A DNA stretch of 64,000 bases from an uncultured Acetatifactor sp. (GTDB taxonomy: Bacteria > Bacillota > Clostridia > Lachnospirales > Lachnospiraceae). Numbering within the stretch: position 1 is the stretch's first letter; every line of letters begins with the position of its first letter. This document shows positions 43,929 through 52,687 of the stretch, piece by piece. The stretch lies in the NCBI GenBank assembly GCA_910577035.1, contig CAJTKW010000015.1, positions 9,888 to 73,887 on the forward strand, given 5' to 3'. A model generated the notes under the pieces. It saw only the letters and a list, made by a program, of their open reading frames with translations. It had not been told where the DNA came from and did no database searches. The position numbers were made by a program, and so were the translations under genes.

Positions 43929-45035
43929 ATGAAAATCGTATTAGACCATCTGACAAAAAAATTTCCCGGCCGGAACAGAAAGGAACGCGGCGAGGTAACT
44001 GCCGTGGGCGATTTCTGCTTTGAAATCCCCGACGGAAAGCTGGTTGGACTTTTAGGACCTTCCGGCTGCGGCAAGAGCACCACCCTGAACCTGATCTGCG
44101 GCCTGTTGAAGCCCACGGAGGGTAAAATCTTTTTCGGGGACGACGATGTGACAAATCTTCCTCCCGAGAACAGGGGAGTGGGACTGGTATTTCAGAATTA
44201 TGCTCTCTATCCCCACCTGACCGTCCGCAAAAATATCCAGTTTCCCCTGGAGAACTTAAAGGGCGAAGCAAAGCTCACCAGGGAGGAAATGGAGGAAAAG
44301 GTATATGCCGCGGCTAAGCTGGTACAGATCGAGGGACTCCTGGAGCGTAAGCCCGGCGAGCTTTCCGGCGGGCAGCAGCAGCGTGTGGCCATTGCCCGGG
44401 CCCTGGTGAAGATGCCGAAGGTACTCCTGCTGGACGAACCCCTCTCCAATCTGGACGCCAGGCTGCGGCTGCAGACCAGGGAAGAAATCCGGCGTATCCA
44501 GAAAGAAACAAAGATTACCACTGTCTTTGTCACCCACGACCAGGATGAAGCCATGAGCATCTCCGATCTGATCGTCGTCATGAAGGACGGCTATGTGCAG
44601 CAGGTCGGCAGGCCCCAGGATGTCTACGACGATCCGGTGAACCTGTTCGTAGCCAAATTCCTTGGCACTCCCCCCATCAACGTCTTTGACGGCAGCGTGA
44701 AAAACGGCAGGCTGTATATCGGCGATGATGCGGTACTGCAGGTCGGCGGTGTTCCGGATCAAAACGTCCATATAGGTGTTCGCCCCGAAGGCTTTCTTCT
44801 CCGGGAGGACGGTCCCCTGCACTGCCAAATGGGACGTCTGGAGGTTATGGGCAGGGACGTCAGCGTGGTTTCCTCCCACCCCGGCTGCCAGAGCGACACC
44901 ATCCGCTCCATTATCCCTGCAGAAAGCGCAATCGACACCGCCTCGGATATTGTGCGCTTTGCCTTAAAGCCCGGTAAAGTATTTCTCTTTGACCAGGCAG
45001 CGGAAGCACGGATTCCCTTTGAAATAAGAGTGTGA
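43929..45035 (+). CDS. sugar ABC transporter ATPase, MsmX/UgpC type
   Basis: A 368-residue cytoplasmic ATPase. Walker A 'GPSGCGKST', Q-loop 'FQNYALYPHLTV', signature 'LSGGQQQR', Walker B 'VLLLDEPLSNLD' and the switch His in 'FVTHDQDEAM' are all intact. A C-terminal TOBE/MalK-type regulatory domain covers the last 120 residues. It energises the two permeases encoded next. MsmX-type ATPases often serve several importers, so it may also drive the ATPase-less importer at 33304-36963. GGGAGG precedes the start. Confidence 0.93.
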   Translation: MKIVLDHLTKKFPGRNRKERGEVTAVGDFCFEIPDGKLVGLLGPSGCGKSTTLNLICGLLKPTEGKIFFGDDDVTNLPPENRGVGLVFQNYALYPHLTVRKNIQFPLENLKGEAKLTREEMEEKVYAAAKLVQIEGLLERKPGELSGGQQQRVAIARALVKMPKVLLLDEPLSNLDARLRLQTREEIRRIQKETKITTVFVTHDQDEAMSISDLIVVMKDGYVQQVGRPQDVYDDPVNLFVAKFLGTPPINVFDGSVKNGRLYIGDDAVLQVGGVPDQNVHIGVRPEGFLLREDGPLHCQMGRLEVMGRDVSVVSSHPGCQSDTIRSIIPAESAIDTASDIVRFALKPGKVFLFDQAAEARIPFEIRV

Positions 45036-45046
45036 AGGAGACAGCT

Positions 45047-45943
45047 ATGGAAAAACAGAATTTGAAGGGATGGCTGTACCTGATTCCGGCCATTCTTTTC
45101 CTGGGTGCGTTTATGATCTACCCTTTGATAGATGTTTTTATATACTCCTTTGAGGAGGGATACAATTCCGCCTCCCAGACCTACCTGGGCACAGGCGGCT
45201 ACAATTATTCTTATGTACTGCGGGATCCCTACTTCCTGCAGGCACTGAAAAATACCTTTATCCTGGTCATCATAACCGTACCGGTGTCCACGGTTCTGGC
45301 GCTGCTGATCTCCATGGGCTTAAGCTCCATCAAGCCCCTGCGGAACCTGTTTCAGACCATATACTTTCTGCCTTACGTGACCAACACACTGGCGGTAGGC
45401 CTGGTGTTTATGATCCTGTTTAAGAAAACCCCTTACTCCGACGGCCTGGTCAACCTCCTGATCAACGCCTTCGGCGGCAGCAGCGTGGACTTTATCGACG
45501 GGCCCTACTGGGCAAAAATGTTTGTCCTGTGCTTTTACACCGTCTGGGTGGTGATGCCGTTTAAAATTCTGATCCTGACCAGTGCCCTGGCCTCCGTAAA
45601 CCAGGTGTACTACAACGCCGCAAAAGTGGATGGAACCGGCAGCTTTCGTATTTTTCGCAAAATTACCGTGCCCATGATCTCACCCACGATCTTTTATCTG
45701 GTTATCACCGGCTTTATCGGTGCATTTAAAGCTTACAGCGATGCAGTGGCACTGTTTGGCACGGACTTAAATGCCGCGGAGATGAATACCATCGTCGGAT
45801 ACGTATATGATATGCTCTACGGCGACAGCGGCGGCTACCCGTCCTACGCGTCTGCAGCTGCTATTCTTCTGTTTGCCATCGTACTCACCATCACCTGCAT
45901 CAACCTGCTGGTGAGCCGGAAACACGTGCATTACACAGGCTGA
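45047..45943 (+). CDS. sugar ABC transporter permease 1 (UgpA/MalF type)
   Basis: A 298-residue permease with six predicted helices. 'LYLIPAILFLGAFMIYPLIDVFIYSF' is the first helix, and the EAA loop reads 'QVYYNAAKVDGTGSFRIFRKITVP'. The start at 45047 has GAAGGAG six bases upstream; a longer frame overlaps the ATPase stop without a better site. It forms a heterodimer with the next permease. The substrate is unknown but is probably a sugar or glycoside. Confidence 0.92.
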   Translation: MEKQNLKGWLYLIPAILFLGAFMIYPLIDVFIYSFEEGYNSASQTYLGTGGYNYSYVLRDPYFLQALKNTFILVIITVPVSTVLALLISMGLSSIKPLRNLFQTIYFLPYVTNTLAVGLVFMILFKKTPYSDGLVNLLINAFGGSSVDFIDGPYWAKMFVLCFYTVWVVMPFKILILTSALASVNQVYYNAAKVDGTGSFRIFRKITVPMISPTIFYLVITGFIGAFKAYSDAVALFGTDLNAAEMNTIVGYVYDMLYGDSGGYPSYASAAAILLFAIVLTITCINLLVSRKHVHYTG

Positions 45944-45954
45944 AAGGATTCAAA

Positions 45955-46842
45955 ATGAGAGGATACATGAAAAATCAAAGCGAATATGAAAAAACGGGAC
46001 AGCGGGTCAGAATCCGCAGGCAGGCGGGAAACATTGCCCTCTACTTTTTCCTGGCTCTCTGGGGGCTGATTGTACTGTTCCCCTTCTACTGGATGGTACT
46101 GACCTCCGTAAAGAGCTATGGCTCCTACAACGGGGAGCGTATACCGGCGTTTTTTACCCTGGCCCCCACCCTGCAGAACTATCTGGACGCCTTTACTACC
46201 GTTTCCCTTGGCAGGTATCTGTGGAACACCCTGGTATTTACCGTCATCACCACCTCCGTCATGCTGGTGGTCATTACCCTTGCCGCCTACGCCTTTGCCC
46301 GGCTGAATTTTAAGGGAAGAGACCTGGTTTTCACCGTTTTCCTGTCGCTGATGATGATTCCCAACGAGCTGGTGGTTATCACTAATTTTACCACTATCAC
46401 CAATCTGGGACTGCGGAACACCTTCACCGGCCTGATCCTGCCTTCCGTGACATCCGTGTTCTATATTTACCTGCTGCGGGAGAATTTTGCCCAGGTACCG
46501 GATTCCCTCTATTACGCCGCCAAGGTGGACGGCACCTCGGACCTCCGCTACCTGCGCAAAGTAATGATCCCGATCTGCAAGCCAACCCTGATTACCATCG
46601 TGGTCTTAAAGATCATCGAATGCTGGAATTCCTATGTATGGCCCAGGCTGATTACGGATGATCCCGATTATTTCCTGGTCTCCAACGGCATTCAGGAAAT
46701 CCGCGAAAACGGCTTCGGACGGGAAAATGTTCCCGCAATGATGGCGGCGGTAGTCGTCATTTCACTGCCCCTGATCCTCCTCTTTCTGGTCTTCCGCAAC
46801 AAGATCATGGAGGGTGTGGCGAGAGGAGGTACCAAGGCATGA
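45955..46842 (+). CDS. sugar ABC transporter permease 2 (UgpE/MalG type)
   Basis: A 295-residue permease with six predicted helices and the EAA loop 'SLYYAAKVDGTSDLRYLRKVMIP'. The C-terminal 'NKIMEGVARGGTKA' resembles the MalG/UgpE branch. It starts 11 bases after the first permease and overlaps the binding-protein gene by four bases (ATGA). A second ATG at 45967 with GAGAGGA upstream is an alternative start. Confidence 0.92.
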   Translation: MRGYMKNQSEYEKTGQRVRIRRQAGNIALYFFLALWGLIVLFPFYWMVLTSVKSYGSYNGERIPAFFTLAPTLQNYLDAFTTVSLGRYLWNTLVFTVITTSVMLVVITLAAYAFARLNFKGRDLVFTVFLSLMMIPNELVVITNFTTITNLGLRNTFTGLILPSVTSVFYIYLLRENFAQVPDSLYYAAKVDGTSDLRYLRKVMIPICKPTLITIVVLKIIECWNSYVWPRLITDDPDYFLVSNGIQEIRENGFGRENVPAMMAAVVVISLPLILLFLVFRNKIMEGVARGGTKA

Positions 46843-48440
46843 AAAAAAGTACGATTATCCTGCTGCTTACCCTTCTCCCCCTGCTGCTCCTCACGGGCTG
46901 CCACGGCTCCAGGGGGACACAGGCTTTCACGATGCCCAAAGAATTCGACACCTCCGCCGAATACGAGATTACCTTCTGGGCCAAGAACGACACCAACAAG
47001 ACCCAGACCGACATATACAAAAAGGCCATTGCGGACTTCGAAGCATTGTATCCCAATATAACCGTAAATTTACGCCTGTACACCGATTACGGCATGATTT
47101 ACAACGATGTCATTACCAACATTTCCACCGGCACCACGCCCAACGTATGTATTACCTACCCTGACCATATTGCCACCTATCTCACCGGTGTCAACGTGGT
47201 GGTGCCCCTGGACAACCTGCTGGCGGATGAAAGGTACGGCCCCGGCGGCAGCGAGGTTCTGTTTGACGCTCCTGCCCGGGACGAAATCATTCCCCGTTTT
47301 CTGGAGGAGTGCGCCTTCGGCGGGCACTATTATGCCCTGCCCTTCATGCGCTCCACCGAGGCCTGCTATATCAACAAGACCTACGTGGAGGCTCTGGGGT
47401 ACCAATTACCGGACACCCTCACCTGGGATTTCATCTGGGAAGTGGCAGACGCGGCCACGGCAAAGGGTGCCGACGGCAATTACCTGGTCAACGGCCAGAG
47501 CGTGATGATTCCTTTTATCTACAAGTCCACCGACAATATGATGATCCAGATGTTGAAGCAAAAGCATGCCGGATACTCCACCGAGGACGGCGAAATCCTG
47601 CTTTTCAACGATACTGCCAGGGAACTGCTGTACACCGTGGCGGAGCATACACGGACCGGTGCCTTCTCCACCTTTAAAATATCCAGCTACCCTGCCAATT
47701 TTTTAAATGCCGGACAGTGCATTTTCGCTATTGATTCCACGGCGGGGGCTACCTGGATGGGCACCCATGCGCCGCTGCTTGACATCAGCGCAGAGCAGCT
47801 TGCGGACTTTGAAACCGTGGTCATGAAGGTTCCCCAGTTTGACCCTGACGATCCGCAGATGATCTCCCAGGGGCCTTCCGTATGTATCTTTAATAAACCG
47901 GATCCTCAGGAGGTACTGGCCTCCTGGCTCTTTACCCAATATCTGCTGACCAATGAGGTGCAGATTGCATACTCCGAGACAGAGGGATATGTCCCCGTGA
48001 CCTCCAAGGCCCGGGACTCTGCGGAATATCAGGATTACCTGTCCCGGGCGGGAGAGGACAACAGCCTTCATTACGACATCAAAATCCAGGCCGCCAGGCT
48101 GCTTCTGGACAACCTGGACAGTACCTTTGTCACTCCCGTATTTAACGGCTCCGCTTCCCTGCGGAACGCCGCCGGCCAGCTGATCGAAAATGTAACCAAA
48201 TCCATCCGCCGCAAGGAAACCGTGGACGCAGGCTATCTGGAAAAGCTGTTTGCCGATGTGACAAGCCTGTACCGCCTGGATCAAAAAGGCCCGTCCGCCG
48301 CAGACAGGGCCGAGCCCGGCCCCCTCCCGAAAGCGGCGCTGGCCCTGCTGGGGGCCCTGGGCCTGGCCTGGATCCTGATTATTATTTATGTATGCCGGGA
48401 GGCGGTAAAGCTGCGGAAAACCCGTCATAATGCCCATTGA
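46839..48440 (+). CDS. sugar-binding lipoprotein with C-terminal membrane segment
   Basis: A 533-residue extracellular solute-binding protein. The signal peptide ends in lipobox LLTGC (Cys21). The body is a family 1 sugar-binding fold ('EITFWAKNDTNKTQTDIYKKAI', 'YYALPFMRSTEACYINKT', 'FAIDSTAGATWM'). Unusually, the last 35 residues form a hydrophobic helix ('ALLGALGLAWILIIIYVC') followed by a basic tail, so the protein appears anchored at both ends. This is rare for binding proteins. It is the last gene of the ATPase, permease, permease, binding-protein operon. Confidence 0.88.
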   Translation: MKKSTIILLLTLLPLLLLTGCHGSRGTQAFTMPKEFDTSAEYEITFWAKNDTNKTQTDIYKKAIADFEALYPNITVNLRLYTDYGMIYNDVITNISTGTTPNVCITYPDHIATYLTGVNVVVPLDNLLADERYGPGGSEVLFDAPARDEIIPRFLEECAFGGHYYALPFMRSTEACYINKTYVEALGYQLPDTLTWDFIWEVADAATAKGADGNYLVNGQSVMIPFIYKSTDNMMIQMLKQKHAGYSTEDGEILLFNDTARELLYTVAEHTRTGAFSTFKISSYPANFLNAGQCIFAIDSTAGATWMGTHAPLLDISAEQLADFETVVMKVPQFDPDDPQMISQGPSVCIFNKPDPQEVLASWLFTQYLLTNEVQIAYSETEGYVPVTSKARDSAEYQDYLSRAGEDNSLHYDIKIQAARLLLDNLDSTFVTPVFNGSASLRNAAGQLIENVTKSIRRKETVDAGYLEKLFADVTSLYRLDQKGPSAADRAEPGPLPKAALALLGALGLAWILIIIYVCREAVKLRKTRHNAH

Positions 48441-48464
48441 TTTTCTACATTTTTATTGTATAAT
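48437..48464 (+). promoter_or_regulatory. promoter of the OB-fold-like lipoprotein gene
   Basis: TTGATT (48437-48442) and a perfect TATAAT (48459-48464) are separated by 16 bases. The -35 box overlaps the stop codon of the binding-protein gene. Confidence 0.65.
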
Positions 48465-48550
48465 AGCCTTGAATCTATAAACGCAGCTGTTCCAATTCCA
48501 GATTTTTGCAAATAGCTGCACGTATTCACTTTCAGAAAAGAGGAGGAAAT

Positions 48551-49312
48551 ATGAAAAAATCACTGATTTTAGTTCTGGCACTCACTCTGGCACTCACTTT
48601 TGCCGGCTGCGGCAATGCTTCCGGTTCAGGAAAGGACGACCCCGGTGTAAAGTCCGAAGGCGTTATGACATATGCAGAGTACGCTGCAGCAGCTCTTGAC
48701 ACCGAGGTTACCATCGAGGCATATGTTCAGGCACATCAGTCCTGGTGGGAAAAGGACGGTGTAGGCAAGCTCACCGTTTACGCACAGGACAAAGACGGCG
48801 GCTACTACATTTATGAAATGAACTGCTCCAAGGAAGACAGTGAGAAGCTGGTTCCCGGCACCAAGATCAAGGTTACCGGTTACAAAGGCGAATGGGCAGG
48901 CGAAGTGGAGATCCTGGATGCAAACTTCGAGATTCTTGAGGGCAGCTACATTGCAGAGCCTGTTGACGTAAGTACATATCTCGGCCTGGATGATCTGGCT
49001 GATTATCAGAACCGGTTTGTAGCCTTTAAGGGCATGACCGTTGAAACCTATGTGAAGGACGGCCAATCCTACGACACCGCTTTCGTTTATAACGATGATA
49101 ACTCCGGCGAGCGCGGCAGCGACCTGTACTTCAACGTATCCTTAAACGGCGCTACCTATACCTTCTGCGTGGAATCCCACCTGTGCGACGAGAATTCCGA
49201 TGTTTACAAGGCCGTTGAAAACCTGAAGGTTGGCGATGTGGTTGATCTGGAGGGCTTCCTGTACTGGTACAACGGTGCAAACCCCCATATCACTTCCGTA
49301 ACCGTAAAGTAA
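48551..49312 (+). CDS. lipoprotein with OB-fold-like domains
   Basis: A 253-residue exported lipoprotein with lipobox LTFAGC (Cys20) and a short Gly/Ser/Asp tether. Two beta-rich regions follow. The first ('VTIEAYVQAHQSWW' to 'KIKVTGYKGEWAGEVEIL') and second ('NRFVAFKGMTVETYVK' to 'VGDVVDLEGFLYW') each read like an OB-fold, as in tRNA-anti-like domains. Similar lipoproteins are frequent in Lachnospiraceae and have no assigned function. The start at 48551 has GAGGAGG upstream. It has its own promoter and ends at a bidirectional terminator. Confidence 0.8.
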   Translation: MKKSLILVLALTLALTFAGCGNASGSGKDDPGVKSEGVMTYAEYAAAALDTEVTIEAYVQAHQSWWEKDGVGKLTVYAQDKDGGYYIYEMNCSKEDSEKLVPGTKIKVTGYKGEWAGEVEILDANFEILEGSYIAEPVDVSTYLGLDDLADYQNRFVAFKGMTVETYVKDGQSYDTAFVYNDDNSGERGSDLYFNVSLNGATYTFCVESHLCDENSDVYKAVENLKVGDVVDLEGFLYWYNGANPHITSVTVK

Positions 49313-49328
49313 TTTCCATACAGATTAC

Positions 49329-49384
49329 AAAAAACAACTCCCTGCCGAACAGATTAAGCCAATCTGCCCGGCAGGGAGTCTTTA
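49329..49384. terminator. bidirectional terminator between convergent genes
   Basis: ACTCCCTGCCG and CGGCAGGGAGT form an 11-bp stem with an inner AGATT/AATCT pair. On the plus strand it is followed by CTTTAT, on the minus strand by TGTTTTTTG, so it can end both the lipoprotein and the MutS-family transcripts. Confidence 0.88.
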
Positions 49385-50995
49385 TGTTCCGATCAACTCT
49401 TCATACAAATCCAAGCCAAAGCTGGTCAGCTCCGGCGCCCCTGCAATCATCTTGTATGTGCGGGTACCGTCCTCCTTTCGCTGGGCAGTCAGAAAGGCTG
49501 CTTCCGGCAGCTGCCGCTCATACATCTTACGCGCAAATGCCAGCAGATGGGTTACGGTCAGCACCTTAACTCCCGCCTCCATCATAGCCCGGATCACATC
49601 ATCGGCAATCACGGAGCCTTCCTCCTCCGTAGTAGTGGCAAAGGACTCGTTTAACAGCACCATGGAACCGTCCCCAAGATGCCTGATAATCCCGTCGATA
49701 CGCCCCAGCTCCTCATCCAGCCTGCCGCTGTTCATGGCGCTGTCCTCCCGCCTGGTAAAATGGGTAAAAAAATGCGGAAAAATACCGCTGGTAAAAGCCT
49801 CTGCGCAAACCGGCATACCGCATTGCAGCATGACCTGGGCAATACCGATGCTGCGCAGGAAAGTGGATTTCCCGCCCTGGTTGGCACCCGTGACCACCAG
49901 AAGCTTCTTTCCGTCTCCGTCGCAGTCATTTCCCACAGGCTTCCGTCCCCGGTATATCGCCATGCAGAATTCCATCAGTCCCCGGAAATGCAGCTCCTCC
50001 CTGTCCCCTGCTTCCGGAAAGCTCAACGAAATGCAGGCATGCCTGCAGCGGGTAAACAGATTGTTACACGCCTGGTAAAAAGCGGTCTGGATATAGAGCT
50101 CTTCAAAGAAACACTTCAGCTCCTCCATCACAGGGCGGAAGCTGTCCATAATATAAGCCGTAATCTGCTCATTCAACTGCTTCAGGTCCTCCAGCTGCTC
50201 TACGCTCTTTAAGATCAGCGTGGGCTCCTGGGCCAAAGCTGTGGTTATCCTTTCACGGAACGTCCTGTCACTTCTTCGCTTTCTCAGCTTCCTCTCCACG
50301 GTGGACACGTCCTCCAGGCTTATCTCTCCCAGCTTAATCCCCTCCGTGACACTGCAGTCCAGGACCATCCGGGATATACTTTCCCGCTTGCTCCCGCCGC
50401 CCTCCGGAGAATATTCTTCCTGCCCGTCGCAATAAAAAATGAGATCTGAAAGAATCCTCCGAATCCTCTCCTCCTGTTCCTCCCCGTACTCTTCCTCCAG
50501 CCTGCGGCAAAAATCCGTAAACCCCCGGGAGCGCAGCATTCCATACCTGCGGCACAGCGCCTTGATCCGTGAGAGGGTATTCACAAACAAATGCAGGATC
50601 TCAATTCTGGAAAGCAGATTGGCGCTCTTATCCCGGGATCCCGGCTTATCCAGCTGCTGCTTTCCCAGCGCCTCCCAGCGAAAGGTCATTTCTCTGGAAA
50701 GCTCATACAGGGATTCTATAAAATCCGCATTTTCCATACAATCCCGCAAAATATCCTGGCGGTAATATATTTCTTCTTTTGATTTAAGGGGCACCATCAT
50801 GACCTTTTTCAAAATATCCCCCAGATGCCGGTCGGCTTCGTCGGCCCGCTGTACCGTACCCTTTTTCGGCTCCTGGCTTCTGGAGGACACCTGAAACAAA
50901 ACGGATAACCCAAGATCCTTGACAATGCTGTCCGAATCATAATATGTGCCTGTATATTTCCATTCCCTGTCAGGATATAACAGCCTTACCTTCAT
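49382..50995 (-). CDS. MutS-family ATPase, member 2 of a pair
   Basis: A 537-residue protein containing only the core helical and ATPase parts of MutS. The ATPase shows Walker A 'VTGANQGGKSTFLRSIG', a Walker B-like 'GSMVLLNESFATTTEEEG' and the switch 'VLTVTHL'. The mismatch-recognition domain of true MutS and the Smr nuclease domain of MutS2 are absent. About 340 residues of helical sequence precede the ATPase. Such short MutS homologues have no established role. It overlaps the upstream MutS-family gene by one base, so the two proteins are probably made together and may form a heterodimer. Confidence 0.85.
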   Translation of the reverse strand: MKVRLLYPDREWKYTGTYYDSDSIVKDLGLSVLFQVSSRSQEPKKGTVQRADEADRHLGDILKKVMMVPLKSKEEIYYRQDILRDCMENADFIESLYELSREMTFRWEALGKQQLDKPGSRDKSANLLSRIEILHLFVNTLSRIKALCRRYGMLRSRGFTDFCRRLEEEYGEEQEERIRRILSDLIFYCDGQEEYSPEGGGSKRESISRMVLDCSVTEGIKLGEISLEDVSTVERKLRKRRSDRTFRERITTALAQEPTLILKSVEQLEDLKQLNEQITAYIMDSFRPVMEELKCFFEELYIQTAFYQACNNLFTRCRHACISLSFPEAGDREELHFRGLMEFCMAIYRGRKPVGNDCDGDGKKLLVVTGANQGGKSTFLRSIGIAQVMLQCGMPVCAEAFTSGIFPHFFTHFTRREDSAMNSGRLDEELGRIDGIIRHLGDGSMVLLNESFATTTEEEGSVIADDVIRAMMEAGVKVLTVTHLLAFARKMYERQLPEAAFLTAQRKEDGTRTYKMIAGAPELTSFGLDLYEELIGT

Positions 50996-52512
50996 TACCG
51001 GCCCTCCCTCTCTTCTGTCAGCCTCCGATGCAGCTCCTGATAGGTGAGACCGTATTTGTTCACAATATCCTCCGCGTAGCCCACCCCTTCCATATGCTCA
51101 CGGCTGACCTTATAAGTCCTCTTCCTCTCCCGGCTTCCGTCCAGCATGGCCGTCAGCGGCGCCACCCCTTCTGCGGAATCTCCCAATTCCCTTAGGTGCG
51201 TCACATAAACGCCCATACAGCCCCTTTCCATAAAATGCGCCAGCACCTTCTTCCCCATAACGCAGCCGTCATAATGGGCCGCCGTGGTAAACAGCTCATT
51301 GATAATCACAAAAGCACCCTCTGCCTCTTCTTTCATCATGGGCGCCAGGCGCGTCAATTCTTCCTTCAGCTTTCCTTTCCCGCTGCCCAGACTCTCTTCC
51401 GCAGAAAAATGCGTCAGCAATGTGGTAAAATACGGAATCCTGGCCCGCTCCGCAGGCACATCCAGCCCCATTGCCGCAAAATAAACAAGCTGCCCCATGC
51501 TCCTGGCAAAGGTGGTCTTGCCGCCCTGATTAGGACCGCCCACCACGAAAAAGCGCTCTCCCTGCCGATATGCAAAATCATTGCTCACCACCGGCTTCTC
51601 CCTGGCATAATTGGCACAGGCAAGGGCCAGGTCATAAAGTCCCCCCGCTTCCATATCCCGGCCTGACGCCTTGTCCGGCGTACAGAAGGAAAAGCCCTGT
51701 TCCTTCATCTTCAGTTCAAATCGGTAAAAGGCAAGGTAATACTGTATCTCCTGCTCAAGCCGCAGGACCGTGTCATCCCCATAGGAGGGATAGCGCTCCG
51801 CAAAATCTTCCACCCTGTCAAAAATGTCCGGATTCTTCTTACGAAACGTATCAAAAACCGCTTCCTCAAGAGGGGACATTCCCGGCGTCCCCGAAAAGGG
51901 AGTGAGGCCCCTGGTATCCCCTCCATATCCCAGCAGCTTTGCATAGGCTCCGCTGCGCTTTCCTGCCGTAATAACGACCTTGTTGTCCTCTATTTCCAGA
52001 ATCAGATGAAAATCTTCCAGCAGCCCCTGTATGGAAGCCGCTTCTTCCCTGCATCTTTGAAAGCCCTCCTGCCCCGTACATGTGCTCAGATATTCCGACA
52101 GCTTCCGAAGCCCCTCAGACCTGCAATTACTTTCGGACAATGCCGCCTGCAGACCGCTCACCGCAGTACAATATTGGTATGCTGCACTGACATGCCAGGC
52201 GCTTCTCTGCAGATTTGTCTTAACGGCCTCCCTGCTGCCTGCTGCAGCTGCAGCTCCCTGCATTTCCCGGGAAAATGCCGTAAAGCATTCATATATTTCA
52301 GGCTGTTTTATATCCCCGTAAATATCCCTCCGATACTGCGTGCAGGCTTCTTCCACAGGAAATCGATAATACATTTTCAATATCTCATACCTGGGGGACT
52401 GAAGCTGAACCGCATCCAAAATCTGGTTCAGGTTAAGATCCCATAGGAATCCGGGCCTGGAGGTATCCGTCGTCTTTGGCTCAACCGGATTCAGAACGCT
52501 GAAATACGCCAT
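50995..52512 (-). CDS. MutS-family ATPase, member 1 of a pair
   Basis: A 505-residue paralogue of the next gene with the same plan: a helical N-terminal part of about 330 residues, then the MutS ATPase with Walker A 'VGGPNQGGKTTFARSMG', 'GAFVIINELFTTAAHYDG' as the Walker B region and 'VYVTHLRELGD' as the His switch. No mismatch-binding or nuclease domain is present. The start at 52512 is chosen because AAAGG is nine bases away; a frame reaching 52554 has no ribosome binding site. The partner gene overlaps its stop. Confidence 0.83.
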   Translation of the reverse strand: MAYFSVLNPVEPKTTDTSRPGFLWDLNLNQILDAVQLQSPRYEILKMYYRFPVEEACTQYRRDIYGDIKQPEIYECFTAFSREMQGAAAAAGSREAVKTNLQRSAWHVSAAYQYCTAVSGLQAALSESNCRSEGLRKLSEYLSTCTGQEGFQRCREEAASIQGLLEDFHLILEIEDNKVVITAGKRSGAYAKLLGYGGDTRGLTPFSGTPGMSPLEEAVFDTFRKKNPDIFDRVEDFAERYPSYGDDTVLRLEQEIQYYLAFYRFELKMKEQGFSFCTPDKASGRDMEAGGLYDLALACANYAREKPVVSNDFAYRQGERFFVVGGPNQGGKTTFARSMGQLVYFAAMGLDVPAERARIPYFTTLLTHFSAEESLGSGKGKLKEELTRLAPMMKEEAEGAFVIINELFTTAAHYDGCVMGKKVLAHFMERGCMGVYVTHLRELGDSAEGVAPLTAMLDGSRERKRTYKVSREHMEGVGYAEDIVNKYGLTYQELHRRLTEEREGR

Positions 52513-52642
52513 AATCAGATGCCTTTTCTCCCTTCCGAATAATCGCTGAGACACTGTTCGCCACTGTCACAAAACATGCGAAAAACATTTTCCCGCGCTG
52601 CTTTCCACAGCTTGAAGCACACCCATGGCTCACCACCAAATT

Positions 52643-52673
52643 GCGCCCGGCCCGAAATTCCCGGGCCGGACGC
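52643..52673 (-). terminator. GC-rich hairpin after the DHH phosphoesterase gene
   Basis: GCGTCCGGCCCG and CGGGCCGGGCGC form a 12-bp stem (one G-T pair) 14 bases after the DHH stop codon. The tail AATTT is a weak U-tract. Confidence 0.5.
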
Positions 52674-52687
52674 AACAAATACTGCTG

